Shown piece after piece: positions 37,701-47,400 of a stretch of 64,000 nucleotides of DNA; the stretch's first letter is position 1, and each line of letters begins with the position of its first letter. Origin of the DNA: Porites lobata (lineage: Eukaryota; Cnidaria; Anthozoa; Scleractinia; Poritidae). The stretch is from contig CALNXK010000337.1 of assembly GCA_942486035.1 (NCBI GenBank), forward strand, positions 88,501 to 152,500, in the 5' to 3' direction. The notes beneath the pieces were generated by a model that was not told where the DNA came from, made no database searches, and worked only from the letters and a program-made list of their open reading frames with translations. Made by a program: the position numbers and the translations under genes.

Positions 37701-40700
37701 GTTTTCCGAAGGAATCACAATGCTCTCTGTTCCATTTCTTTTAGAGCAAGTAATTGGTTTCGTATTGTTTTCCAAAACCCTCTGAATCTTCATTACTACA
37801 AAACCTATAACCAATAACTGTCTGACTGTAAAGTTTTACCAATGAAATATGTCAGTTATTACAATATTCGTATGATGTCATACAATTGTAGTGACTTTTG
37901 ATGGGTGATTTGGTTTTGTTAAGAATCTTCTTCCCCAAACCTCTGATGATATTTTTTTTTTTCCTGACATTGACAACTTGACGATGTAAGATTTTTTTTT
38001 TCCAGCACTATAAGCAATGAAAAATATTTCTCTTCAATGCAGAAACTTTTTCCGCCAGGTATTTCCTTGCAAGAATTATTTTTTCCTCGAAATCAGTTTG
38101 CAGGATATATTTTCCTGAAATCAGCCATACCCTCCCCCACTCAAAAGTCAAATGGTTGGCCCATTAAGACGTAGCGTACACCTGCCGGTACAGCCCTTTC
38201 ACTTCCAGGTTCGCCATTTCTTATATTAATTCAAATAATGAGAGGTAATTAGTTTTTGTATAGCCCAACTTGTAACGGCTGGTTTTAGAAAATTTCAGGT
38301 AGAGAAAATCTGTCTGTCGTATGTCTGTTCGTATAGAAAAAAAAAAATCAGTACCTGGGATAGTTTTCTCTAAAAAAAATTTGTTTGCATAGATTTCTCT
38401 TTAAATGGCCTAGTTAATTCCAGGTGTGATCACTCAGCCTCCCCTCCCCTCCCCCCAACCTAGCTCCTAGTATTGGCCACTCCAAAAATAGCTAACCGGT
38501 TAATATGCTTTTATTAATTACGGCCATACGCACCACTTGACTACACTGTAAAAAAGAAAAAAAAAATAAAATAAAACTGACTCATCAAACAGAGCACAAA
38601 ACTCACCAAACAATTCTTGCACAATAACTGCGCTCTCCTTCGCTGTGAGATGAATTTTGCCGTATTTTATTGCAAATGATTCGAGTTCGTGAGTGGCTAC
38701 CAGTATATTTCTGTCATTTCCTCCTGGCGGTAGTTTTTTTGCATCTTCTAAAAAAATTCTGGATGCATTGATTCCTTCCTGTGAAAAAGAAAAAAAAAAA
38801 ACGTAAAATGGATGGATTAGAGACGATATGCCGCTGTAAGACCATCTATTCTTTATAATGAATACATGACGTTTATATTGAACCTTGTCAAATATCTGTC
38901 AACATCTGACAAGCTTAATGTTATCAGCTAAAAGAACCAAGCAAATTAATCAATTTTTGCCCCTTCCGATATCAAATGAGAAAGAAATCACCTTGAAAAA
39001 ACGGACTAAATTTTTTTCATGCTTGAGTGCCTCATTTCAAGAAAAAAAATGATCAATAAATACATGCGACATTAATAAGAGTCAGTGATCAAGGCCGTAT
39101 TCAACTCAGGCATCAAGTTAGTTATTTGCAGTAGAGACGACTTCACCTGTAAGGATCCTTTGTTGCTAACATTGAGAGCCCTAATCAATGAAGAGTACCG
39201 AGATACCTGCAAAGGAATGTGTAAAGGTTTTGTGAACTGGCCAATTTTGCTCCATAGTATTTCCCTACATCAGCATTTACCATTAATTTTGATTCGGGCG
39301 GACGCAGTCAACTTTCGCCTTTATTTGCGGACACCTCGCTACTACGAACTGGACAGTAGCTGAAAAGTATCGAGCACATAGCAATGGGGGAAATTGTGAC
39401 AGCGTTTGCTTACCGCGTTCACTTCGGACTCAAACACTCAGAGCTACCTGAATCCCCGGAAGACGTTAAAATGCAGAGGTTTTTACCAGAAAGAAAATCC
39501 CCTCATTAAAGAGACAATCGTGTTTTCACCCTATACTATCTTTTATAGAGTTGCGAATTCTTCTTTGGCAATACTGATCGACCATGATTTATAACTCTCT
39601 TGTCTTAACTGGCAACGAGCAGCCTCTTTCAACATTCAGACATAATCAATTGATTTTTTCACCGTCTTTTATTCCTTCCTTTTCTATGGTTCTATGGTTC
39701 TCAAGTTACGCATCAACTGAAATTATCGCAGTTGTTTTCTTAGGAATTCTTCGCGCACTGCGCTGTTGGGGGTCCTTCTGTCCTGAACGAAACTAACTTT
39801 TGTTCTCAATGGGCTGCCTCAACGGGAGATGACTCTCAAAGGCTATGGCCAGTTTCATAGAAGACAATCATCCCGACCTCAGTAAATTTGCATCTTTTCT
39901 TGTGAGATACCATGCAGTTCATATATTTTCTTGCTGGTTGCGCGAGTTTGAGGTGAAATAATTTGTTGCGTTTTTATCATGCTTGTGTTTTCAATAAAAA
40001 TCTGTAGTTATTAACAATCCACCATAACTCACCAATATTTTCCAAGTTGGTATTTGTGTTGTTTTAGATGATAACTGTGTTATTGTTGATTGTAGTGCTG
40101 GTGATTTTGTTGATGGTACAGCTGACGGAAATGCCGCCGCGGTCGATGAATCTCTCATGAAAGTTGGTATGGGTGACGTTGAAGATGGCGATGTTTTTTC
40201 TATTTCTGTTATCAATGATTGTACAGGTAACGGTGATGACGCAGTTGTCGACTCTGCTGTCATTGTTGATATGGGCGATGGTGATAATGTTGCTGTTGTT
40301 GATGTTTGTGCCATCAGTGTTGGTACACGTGTCATAGATGATGATGTAGGTGATGACATTTCTGTTATCGATGTTGATATGAGTGTCTTTGATGATGACG
40401 ATGTTGCAGATGTTTTTGTTATCAATGAAGATATGGGTGAAGGTGATGATGTGGGTGAATGTGATAAGAGTGTTGTTGTTGTTGCTGTCGTCCAAGCATC
40501 TGCGTGAATATGAGTTAAAAAAAATGTTACATACAAAAATAAAGGCTACATGGTACAAGCCGCTGATCCGACCATTTACAAACAGCCTGACAAAAATAAT
40601 CAAAACTAAAACAAACTGTAAAACGAAAACATGTAAAACAGGAGAGAAAAAAGGAGGAATGGTGGCCTAGTGCTCAACTACCCGAGCTTTATCATAGAGT

Positions 40701-43700
40701 ATTTAACTTAATGTAACGCTGTCTGTTTTACCATGAATATAAAATTGGTAAATACTAAGCTAGTGTTAAATCGTAATCTTAAATGTTTTTAGAGGTGGAG
40801 CATGTGTGATGTAATACGAGATAGTGGGTTAGAATGGTCAATTTACTCCTCTTTACTGTCGATTTAGTGTCGATAAGAAAACCTATACTTTAATTAATAT
40901 TCACATGTTCTGAATTAACGTCGAGTCAGTTTGGTGAAAAAGAAATTCCATAGTGTAAAGTTAAGTGAACTGGACGAAGTAGAAAAATTATACAAAGTGA
41001 AAATCCAAGTGTACAGCTTAGCACCCACTCAAACCCATAGAGAAGACAACGAAGAAAATGAATCTGATATCGCGGCCGCTACACTGATCCGCCGTCCGCA
41101 CCGCCATTGAGCATTACCTAAACTTGTACGAATACCATTTCTCGTACATCAAAGATCTGGCGAGTTACTCTAGATCCTTCTGTTGTTCCCATTGCGGTAA
41201 ATATTGGAAGAACGGGTCCCGTTGAAGTCTTCACGAGGAGACCTGTGACCGCAAAGTGCAGATCAAGTACCCGGGTGGCGAGTAGTAGGACTACCAAAAA
41301 CCGTTTTTCGAGAACTAGAAAAAGAAGGCATTGTCGTTCCTGAAGAAGCACGCTATTTTCCGTATCTACTCACGCGACATTTAATTTCGAATGCTACTGT
41401 GACAAGGAGAAAACACAAGAATTAAAAAACAAAGATAAATTAAACTAGCAATCTGTACCCTTGAGTGCCAACGTACGTAGTTGTAACGTGCCTGATTACC
41501 AAGCACCCAAATGTTTCGTGTCTAACGACGACCCAAACGCGTTTATTACAGAGTTTATCCAGTACCTCACCAAGATAAGCCTGAAAAGTTCCCCTCTGCC
41601 CCGTTAACAGTTCACACCCATGTCTCAATCACTGAAACAAGCATCTGCCCCAAACCTTGGTGAGACGCATGAAGATCAACTCGCGCAAATACCTGTAGAT
41701 ATACAAGAAGGAAATGTAGAGTATGACAGAAGCGGACTCGACAGCGAACAAGGGGAAGAAAGCGAAGAGGCAGACAGCGAAGATGAAAGTAGAGGGATTA
41801 ATTTGATTGCGAGCGATAATGAGGACGATGAGGAAGAAATTGAACCTGAGGACGAACAAGACAATAAAAGGAACAATTCAATTGATCCTTGTTAAGTTAT
41901 TAAAAAAATTTATTGTTTTTTTGTGTTTTTATAGTCAAGGTTTTGCCTCGAAGTTTTTACTGTGCAAACTGTATGCAACCGTTGGCTTGTTAACTTGCAT
42001 AATTAAGTGACTAACGACGCGTGAAACAAGGCAATAAGCTCACCAAGCGCTGAGACTTCAATAATTAGTCGTTTCTTCGAGATAGAAAGGAGTAAACGAT
42101 TTTGTAATAGTAAGTCAAAATTGAAATAAAGAGTTTTCAGCTCCACTTTCTGAATGTGTGTGTTTTGTTTATATATTCGATTATTAGCGCTAAAAAGAAG
42201 ACATAAGCCGTTTCTCGCTTTGCTAGGTGATCGCTCCTGAATTACTCCTATTTTGTAACTAGACGTTCTGACAAACCGACTAAAGTTACTTACCGGGCAA
42301 GTCTTTAATTTAGACAAGCCTTATAATTGTTCCTATTGTGTAAGAGAGACGCTCATTAGGAAACCTATACCGAATTTTTATGCAGGAAGGTATGTGAATG
42401 TTAATGATTTACCTATACCTAATCGACACTACCAAATTAATATGCAGGAACGCAGTTGAATCTTAATGATTTACTTATACCTATACACCTACGGGGCTTA
42501 TAATGCAACATAGTACACTACTGGAAACAATGGGAGAAGCCTATTGTTCCTCTTTTATAAGAGAGCACCTCGCTTCGTGTGAAAAGAACGACTTGATACT
42601 AACTCGACAGTGTTATCGTTATACAGGTCTAGATGGTATTTACCATATACAAAGAGAGATAGGCGACGGTGACGTCATAGACTCGACCTAACTCCACAGT
42701 TACTCGATAGTCAGAGGAGTAAATTGACCATTCTAAACTACTCGAGATCCCCGTTGACACCCACGCCAAAATAATGCGCAAAATGCCTCCATTCAGACGT
42801 AATTACATCCTCGGAGACCCAGGGGCAGTCAGTCGGGTAGGGAGAAAAGGCCGGAAGAAAGTTTTCAAGTAAGGGCGAAAGAGCCCCTGGGTACCGACTC
42901 TCACCGGACCATTTCCAAAAATTCCAGCGGATGCCGGCTCCTGATTGGGCACAAAAAATGCTTTGTATTATTGTGCCCAATCGGCGAACACATCTCCTGA
43001 GTTTTTTTCGTGTTTTCGTACACGACGGCTATTGTCTCGATAACGTCTTGTCTGTCTCATGTACCAAAGAAATGCCGGCAGTCAGGAAACTTTCAGTTTT
43101 GATATAAAATACCCATCTGATTTCAAAATACTGTCTGGCCGAAAACAAAAGACGCTTTTCCAAAAATACGAGCTTCAGCTTACAACAGGTATTCACGTGT
43201 GCATCGGCCACTTCTTGCGTAAATATTTATAGAGAGTTTTTAAAAGATACCACGACGGAAGACTGCCACGAAAACGCGTCAGTTTACGTCCTTCACAAAA
43301 CGTGAAATTAGGCATTTTCACGGGTTACGTCGTACAGTTGACGGCAAAGAAATGTACAAAAAAGCGTGATGCTCGTGCAAAGTTGTTGTTTTGCCTTGTC
43401 AAGCTATTGCTTATTTGACTTTCTTGTCGCCGCCCCATCTTAAACTTCCTATTATTTACGATACATTGTGATCCGTCAAAAACAGAATATTCTCGGGGCA
43501 AATTCAATTGCTCCTGCTCATAGCATCCCAAACGTTTTTTTCGACTCATCGGTAGTTCCTTCGTTTCTGGATAGGAAAGTAGAAAAAAAAAGTTTCCCTT
43601 GCACGCCCAAGCTTGGTGAACGAGCTCGGCATGTGTGGCGAGACAATAGCTGTCGTGTACGAACTCATGAAAAGAACTCAGGCGAAGCTGTTCGCCGATT

Positions 43701-46700
43701 GGGCACAATAATACAAAGCATTTTGTGTGCCCAATCACTAGCCGGCAGCCGCTTGAGTTTTTGGAAATAGTTCGGTGAGAGTTGGTACCCAGGGGCTCTT
43801 TCGCCCGTACTTGAAAACTTTCGTCCCGCCTTTTCTCCCGACCCGACTGACTGCCCTTGGGTCTCCGAGAATGACATTATTATAGAAGTATAGCTACCAT
43901 AACCACGTTGGAGGCGAGTAAAAAAAGTTTACATACCGAAGTTATCAGTTGAAAACTAATAGTTTATGGTTACTATCCCGTTCTTAATTACAACAGGCTG
44001 ATAAGCACGACAAAAACAAAAAAAAATTAAAGACAATTATATATATTCTTATGACTGCTCACTTAACTGACGTTCGATCCTATCTTCTAAAACCCTCGCT
44101 TTGTTTTTTTGTTTTTTAATTTTCAAATATCAGTGCAAGAATATAATTTGTTACGTGCAACATACGGCAATAACTTTTGTCACTTTTGCAACAGCACACT
44201 GTTCTTCCATCTTCTCTGCAGTCACTGTTGAACATGTTGCATCTGATGCTCCTGTTAGGATTGCCGCCACAGCTCTTCTTACATTTACATTTAGGCCCAT
44301 TGTCTCTGTCTGGACCACACTTGTCTTCCTGGTCATCCCCTGACCCTGAAGAATATTTCGGGAATGATAGCAATAAGTCTCACAATCTAACACAGTATTA
44401 CCTATCCCTTTCCTGAAAAATTTGAGGTACTGATTCACAGGAGTCAGCCCGAGTGCTAGAGGATTTTTTTCCTCCTTTCACCTCCCTCTTTTTGCATCTC
44501 GCTGCTTGTGAGCGAGAAGACCTCTGACATCCACTCAGGCCACTTAAGGCATGACTATCGAATTAAATGTGCATATTTTGATAAAATGCTATTGAAAAAG
44601 TCAGCAGTCAAGAGCCAAGATGTACCAAAATTCTTACTACCCTTGAGTGTAAAGACCATGTTAAATATCTTAGCGCATGCGTCCTATTGGACAGCAATTT
44701 AAGCTAGATATTTCATAATAATAATGTTGCATCAAAGGTAAGCAGTTGTTGCCCGTCTTAGGCACTTTCGTCCCACGTACAACCCTTTTAAATATTTATC
44801 AATCATTGATATTGCCTCATCTGACATGCGGTTGGCGGCTTAGGGTGAAGCTGCCAAAACCCATTTACAAAAAATTCTCGTTCTACAAAAACGAGTCCTT
44901 CGTTTGATGTATTTTTCTGAACCCAGAGCACATGCAGGATCATTCTACCCCTACAAATATTATATGCTGAAAAAGTATCTTCTATAATGTTTGACGTCTC
45001 CTGCTTGAATGCTCCGTCTAACATCTGTGATCTCTTTACCAAAGCTAATTCAAAGCACAAGTATGAGACCAGGTTTTCTTGTCAAGCCTGAATCAAAATC
45101 AAGGTTCTTTTTCCAGTTTTGGAGCTAGACTTTGGAACGCAATTCCCAACGAATTTCGTAAACTCTCCAAGGATTTTTTTTAAAAAAATTTTCATGACTT
45201 ATTGCTCTCGATAATGGAAACAGAGGATGATTATGTTGAAGTGCCCTTTCTGCTACAAAAAATCGCAAACTCTGCAGCCACGACTTAATGCACCAAACAT
45301 TGATAGCTCTTGAGTAAATTTCTGTAAAACTATATTTGTAACTCTAGCTTGAATTTTTTTGTAATTCTCATTTTTCTGCTCATTAAAATTTGTTTAGTTG
45401 ACTTTGATATAATCTTCATAGCTTCCTTTAATTTAATATTTATGACTGCTGTAACCTTTCCACTGCCCGCCTCGTCTAGCTCTTGCTACTTGCGGGCGGA
45501 GATGGCAAAACGATGTGTGTAAAAATAAAGTATATTAGAGAGGTTTGCCTCTATCAATGATCCTGAAAATTGAACTACAAATAAAGCTTAATGGCCTTAC
45601 AAATATGGACATTTAAGAAGCTCAAATTTTCGTCATGTGACTGATAATTGAGAATTAACGGTCAAAATATTTACCCTAAAATGGGGAAATAATAATGAAA
45701 GAGCAACAAGTTCTTTTAGGTACATTTCATAGGCTATTAAAAAGGTTCTGAAAAATTCGCCTTGAATGTGTACTAATACGTTATATAGAAATCGGTAAAT
45801 AAAGGGAAAAGGGTCACGTGACATGTTAATTAGTTAAATAGCTAATAGAATAAATAACATTTCCAATAATACAAGACAGATTTACGATTTACACTGTTTA
45901 TGGAACATTTTGGTAGTGAAAGTTCCTAAGATTAAGGTTTGCAAACCCTTCCCCGTTTAGGAAAACGTGTTTTGTGACGTTATTGACGAAGCAATGTGTT
46001 TGAAATCACGTCTCACGTGTTTTTTTCGTTGAAACACATTTGTAGTTCACTTTTCAGGATCACTGATGGAAGCATACCGTTCTAAATAGCATTTCACAAA
46101 ATATGCAGATTTAATTAGGTAGTCATGCCTTAAGTGGCCTGAGCAGGGTACATCTGAGCATGCGTGACATTGGCCGAGCGTTAGCTAGGTTAAGATAGGT
46201 GGATACTGTTCTTGAAGCAAAAAAGGACAGGTTCAACGAAAGGAAGATCATTGGTAAAATATGTTCATCGATTTATTATCATATGGCCACAATTGTTACT
46301 ATTGTCATGAGAAAGGGCCAGATATTTAAACGGAGTTTAGCCAGTGTATAACAAAACCGCGTTTTAACCCTTTTTTTATCTGCCAAACGCTTTTATGTAA
46401 GCACTATTTATCGTGAACAGTTTCATAAAAGCATACAGCGTAGACTATGTTCATGCATACGCAGACGATAACCAGTTATATATCTCATTTAAGCCTGGTT
46501 CTAGTGCGAGTGAATTGGAAGCGGTAACTGCATTACAAGATTGCATTATAGACATCAAGACTTGCATGACGGCTGACAAACTTAAGCTAAATGATGTTTA
46601 TTATAACTTCTTTATGTTGTGAGCATTTCCTCGTGTGTAAACAAGAATCGTAGCTCTTTCACTGTAAAAAAGTGACGTTCTTTCTATTTCAGTGTCACCA

Positions 46701-47400
46701 CAAATTGCGTTTTCAGGCAGGCGTTCTTTCTGCACATACTTATCCTGCAGTTTTACATTTTCATTTTTAAGGTTTCAAACTGGAGGTCATGTGATTAAAG
46801 AGCTTTTAGATTAGTCTTATCCAATATATAAGCAGTTGTTGTTAAAAAAAAGCGAGAAAAGAAATATTGCCTCACACATAAAAAACATGTTATAATGTTA
46901 TAATATAGCAAGAAGTAAAAATGACATGCAAATGAAATAGAAATATAGAAGGAAAAAAAAAAAAGAAAAGAATGGAAAGAAAACAATGTTTTGTTTACCA
47001 CTGGTAACGCTATAATAAAAGTAAATTGAATTTGAATAATTCGAATAAGTCAAACCATCTTAAAATCGCTGGCATTTACTATTAATCAGTTCCACAACCA
47101 CGACGCCGAAGTGTACGCTCCATAGCGTCTTGTTGCTTAAGCAAAATATTTCATATCACATCTTGCACCAACCATGCAGTTACCCACAATCTCTTTGTTT
47201 CATGGCATGTCTTCGGCGCTATATGCTGTGCTATAAGATTTTGCCATGTCGCCAACAAAAAGGGAATGAAAAGACTGAAATATAAACAGAATCAGCTTTC
47301 AAGCGTTGAATAAGGATAGAGCATTTAATGTATTTTACTCACCAGCGGTCCACAGGAATATACATGTAACAAATATACATAGGAAGTTACGGAATTTCAT
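28490..47400 (-). CDS. Gene B: complete adhesion G-protein-coupled receptor
   Basis: Joins 47343-47400, (44166-44345), 40033-40499, 38607-38778, 37688-37795, 36197-36275, 34265-34373, 33651-33691, 33303-33432, 32677-32780, 32140-32242, 31644-31794, 31054-31138, 30662-30728, 29805-30014 and 28490-28759. Every border is GT-AG and every phase agrees. The product would be 777 residues with the bracketed 10-Cys exon or 717 without it. Order: signal peptide, optional Cys-rich module, Ser/Thr stalk, GAIN, intact GPS (HLT triad), seven helices, and a cytoplasmic tail of about 75 residues. Family knowledge predicts self-cleavage at the GPS and signalling by a tethered agonist. The ligand is unknown. 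Gene A is its decaying paralogue. Confidence 0.85.
29118..29760. mobile_element. GCCTGAG MITE in unit B, split by a later insertion
   Basis: Same element as at 315-575. Its right arm is interrupted at 29356-29739 by a CAGGGGCACCCAACG-family element, giving a clear order of events: MITE insertion, duplication, second insertion. Confidence 0.75.
29356..29739. mobile_element. 384-bp element, CAGGGGCACCCAACG family, copy 3
   Basis: Ends CAGAGCACCCAACGTGAA and CTCGTTAAGTGCCCCTG, flanked by CGAAAT at 29350-29355 and 29740-29745. Unit A reads GTTGCGAAATGTCGGCTG at this site, the empty site. The interior is inverted relative to copy 2. Confidence 0.9.
29805..30014 (-). CDS. Gene B exon: ICL3, TM6 and most of TM7
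   Basis: A 70-codon, phase 0-0 exon with VKACVVLFPLLGLTWVFGVL and FQYIFTIFNSLQ. Acceptor CACGCAG, donor GTATAG. It differs from gene A at very few residues. Confidence 0.9.
30662..30728 (-). CDS. Gene B exon: TM5
   Basis: Encodes CWVSFKNNLIWTFVAPVLLV, beginning at the ECL2 Cys-Trp pair. 67 bp, acceptor TTTTCAG, donor GTAAGG. Confidence 0.85.
31054..31138 (-). CDS. Gene B exon: TM4
   Basis: Encodes LSLLIVVLSIVIASVQDGG and then IESYVHDH. 85 bp, acceptor CCTTAG, donor GTAAGT. Confidence 0.85.
31336..31535. mobile_element. 200-bp MITE, AATT target, second copy
   Basis: Ends GACCACTCCAG and TGGAGTGGTC, flanked by AATT. Unit A at about 2279-2295 reads GGAATCAATTAACAAAATGC, the empty site, so it inserted after the duplication. 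Confidence 0.85.
31644..31794 (-). CDS. Gene B exon: TM3
   Basis: Encodes ELCVFVAAMIHYFYLVGFAW and MLFEGVYLYLMVVKVF; 151 bp, acceptor TTTATAG, donor GTAAGT. Almost identical to gene A exon 11, consistent with a fairly recent duplication or gene conversion. Confidence 0.88.
32140..32242 (-). CDS. Gene B exon: TM2
   Basis: Encodes NLVVAMAIAQITFLAGIDA, with acceptor GTTCAG and donor GTAAGC. Same 103-bp length and phase as in genes A and C. Confidence 0.85.
32677..32780 (-). CDS. Gene B exon: TM1
   Basis: Encodes VALKVITYVGCALSLIGETL or a near-identical sequence, TM1 directly after the GPS. 104 bp, acceptor CCAACAG, donor GTGAGT. Confidence 0.83.
33303..33432 (-). CDS. Gene B exon: second half of GPS with intact HLT cleavage site
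   Basis: Encodes FNGSWSSKGC and ITCTCNHLTNFAVLMHV. The complete W-x3-GC, C-x-C and HLT set predicts autoproteolysis between Leu and Thr, with the tethered agonist starting TNFAVLM. Acceptor CAG, donor GTTAGT. Confidence 0.85.
33651..33691 (-). CDS. Gene B exon: first half of GPS
   Basis: A 41-bp micro-exon encoding GLGAHCVFWDFTA with the GPS opening motif CVFWDF. Acceptor TTTAAG, donor GTAAGT. Confidence 0.8.
34265..34373 (-). CDS. Gene B exon: GAIN subdomain B
   Basis: Encodes KTIMNFTLSNIIGSTLDPRP and LQKNVSVILRYDE. Acceptor CTGACAG, donor GTATGT. It carries the hydrophobic strand that precedes the GPS. Confidence 0.8.
36197..36275 (-). CDS. Gene B exon: short GAIN exon
   Basis: 79 bp encoding DTVTVCMLYHGEVRKWIPGG; acceptor TTATCTCAG, donor GTTAGG, phases 1 and 2. 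It supplies the phase change between its neighbours and is conserved in unit A, while the surrounding introns are mostly not. Confidence 0.7.
36392..37514. mobile_element. TA-target element with CAGTCGAACC termini (mariner-like MITE)
   Basis: Ends CAGTCGAACCTCTCTAGTG and GTACCCAGCGGTTCGACTG, flanked by TA on both sides, as expected for Tc1/mariner-type elements. Subterminal repeats contain GTCCGTATTA and TATAGAGAG. It carries another element at 36657-37050. Confidence 0.8.
36657..37050. mobile_element. Nested element rich in AATAAGCGCCCA repeats
   Basis: Ends GTATTTATTCGA and TCGAATAAATAC. Between them, AATAAGCGCCCA-like units recur at least eight times, mostly separated by GCCTCG or CCTCG, in two clusters. 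Confidence 0.75.
37688..37795 (-). CDS. Gene B exon: GAIN-domain exon (IPSENF)
   Basis: Encodes MKIQRVLENNTKPI and GTESIVIPSENFKAQ. 108 bp, phases 1 and 1, acceptor TTTTGTAG, donor GTAAAA, collinear with gene A exon 4. NNT and NGT are possible N-glycosylation sites. Confidence 0.8.
38607..38778 (-). CDS. Gene B exon: first GAIN-region exon
   Basis: Encodes EGINASRIFLEDAKKLPP and ATHELESFAIKYGKIHL. The frame is fully open, unlike the paralogue in gene A, where the Tyr is a stop. Acceptor TTTCACAG, donor GTGAGT. Confidence 0.78.
40033..40499 (-). CDS. Gene B stalk exon: Ser/Thr-rich mucin-like region
   Basis: A 467-bp exon beginning DAWTTATTTTLLSHSPTSS and ending IPTWKIL before a GTGAGT donor. 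Nearly half of the residues are Ser or Thr, with many Pro and Ala, consistent with a stiff O-glycosylated stalk. It is 73 codons longer than the gene A copy, in frame. ACA/ACN-rich codon runs make it prone to repeat slippage. Confidence 0.75.
41121..41600 (+). pseudogene. Broken B-family DNA polymerase fragment of Polinton-like type
   Basis: One frame gives YHFSYIKDLASY and FCCSHCGKYWKNGSR; after a stop, SLHEETCDRKVQIKYPGG. Other frames give EKEGIVVPEEARYFPYL, FNFECY and VPDYQAPKCFVSNDDP. The order of C-x2-CGK-W, HE-TC, YPGG, VPEE-R-YPY and F-FECY matches the N-terminal and exonuclease region of protein-primed-type polymerases from cnidarian mobile elements. At least three stops and frameshifts are present, so it is inactive. 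Confidence 0.6.
41620..41895 (+). CDS. Small acidic open reading frame, function unknown
   Basis: A 91-codon frame with a strongly acidic middle (EQGEESEEADSEDESRG, DNEDDEEEIEPEDEQ). Acidic N-termini occur in some transposase families, but no catalytic motif follows. It may be a remnant or chance low-complexity sequence in the surrounding element. Confidence 0.25.
   Translation: MSQSLKQASAPNLGETHEDQLAQIPVDIQEGNVEYDRSGLDSEQGEESEEADSEDESRGINLIASDNEDDEEEIEPEDEQDNKRNNSIDPC
42370..42490. repeat. Two imperfect repeats of about 70 bp
   Basis: TATGCAGGAA and TTAATGATTTAC(C/T)TATACCTA occur twice in the same order, about 70 bp apart, near the right end of the 1.9-kb element. Confidence 0.6.
42810..43869. 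mobile_element. 1.06-kb foldback element with arms of about 230 bp
   Basis: Left end CTCGGAGACCCAGGGGCAGT, right end the near complement (CTGCCCTTGGGTCTCCGAG). Arms share GAAAGAGCCCCTGGGTACC and ATTGGGCACA segments in inverted order, around a unique core of about 600 bp. No transposase seen. Confidence 0.85.
44166..44345 (-). CDS. Gene B candidate cassette exon: 10-cysteine module
   Basis: An open 180-bp stretch bounded by a good acceptor (ATTCTTCAG) and a GTATGT donor, phases 1 and 1, so it can be spliced between exon 1 and the stalk exon, or skipped, without changing frame. It encodes ten cysteines spaced C-x9-C-x-C-x3-C-x9-C-x6-C-x7-CCC-x6-C, including CKCKKSC and VCCCKSDKSYC. I do not recognise the fold; disulfide-rich extracellular modules are common at aGPCR N-termini. 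I saw no counterpart in unit A. It sits next to a LINE fragment, so it might instead belong to another, broken gene. Confidence 0.5.
44530..45300 (+). pseudogene. LINE reverse-transcriptase 3' end, degenerate
   Basis: In shifting plus-strand frames: LQKRVLRLMYFSEPRAHA, YKYYMLKKYLL and, later, GARLWNAIPNEFRKLSKDFF. These are the conserved C-terminal motifs of CR1/Jockey-group non-LTR retrotransposons. Frames are broken repeatedly. A plausible 3' end with AATAAAG follows near 45530. Confidence 0.75.
46413..46622 (+). pseudogene. LINE reverse-transcriptase fragment with YADD box
   Basis: VDYVHAYADDNQLYISFKPG followed by LQDCIIDIKTCMTADKLKLN, the palm motif and next block of a CR1/Jockey-like reverse transcriptase. 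It lies downstream of the RT 3' end at 44.5-45.3 kb, in the wrong order for one element, so it is a separate or rearranged insertion. Confidence 0.8.
46640..47110. repeat. Block duplicated from 53640-54130
   Basis: Shares GTAAACAAGAAT, GCTCTTTCACTG, CAGGCGTTCTTTCTGCACAT and TTAAGGTTTCAAAC in order with 53640-54130. It lies near the signal-peptide exon of gene B; the other copy is at the far upstream end of the unit. Confidence 0.7.
47343..47400 (-). CDS. Gene B exon 1: signal peptide
   Basis: ATG at 47398-47400 opens MKFRNFLCIFVTCIFLWTA, a clear hydrophobic signal, with donor GTGAGT at phase 1. The intronic and 5' sequence around it aligns with exon 1 of gene A. Confidence 0.75.

Larger units (their letters stand above)
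40830..42735. mobile_element. 1.9-kb inverted-repeat element carrying polymerase-B-like debris
   Basis: Begins TAGAATGGTCAATTTACTCC and ends in the complement, with weaker pairing further in. It contains the broken polymerase-like fragment at 41121-41600 and an acidic open frame. I could not see a target duplication. It could be an internally deleted Polinton/Maverick-type element or another element that captured the fragment. It lies upstream of the stalk exon of gene B. Confidence 0.6.

Noticed and set aside
40157..40507. Asp/Val-rich plus-strand frame opposite the stalk exon
   Set aside because: It is the complement of the Thr/Ser codon runs of the gene B stalk exon, whose splice sites and paralogue support the minus strand.
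41060..41080. GATATC-GCGGCCGC string resembling a cloning linker
   Set aside because: It is embedded in a continuous diverged element with no vector sequence on either side; chance is more likely.
44151..44438. Alternative minus-strand frame over the Cys-rich exon (95 codons)
   Set aside because: Overlaps the 10-Cys frame in another phase; it does not give the ordered cysteine pattern and its phase does not fit exon 1 and the stalk.
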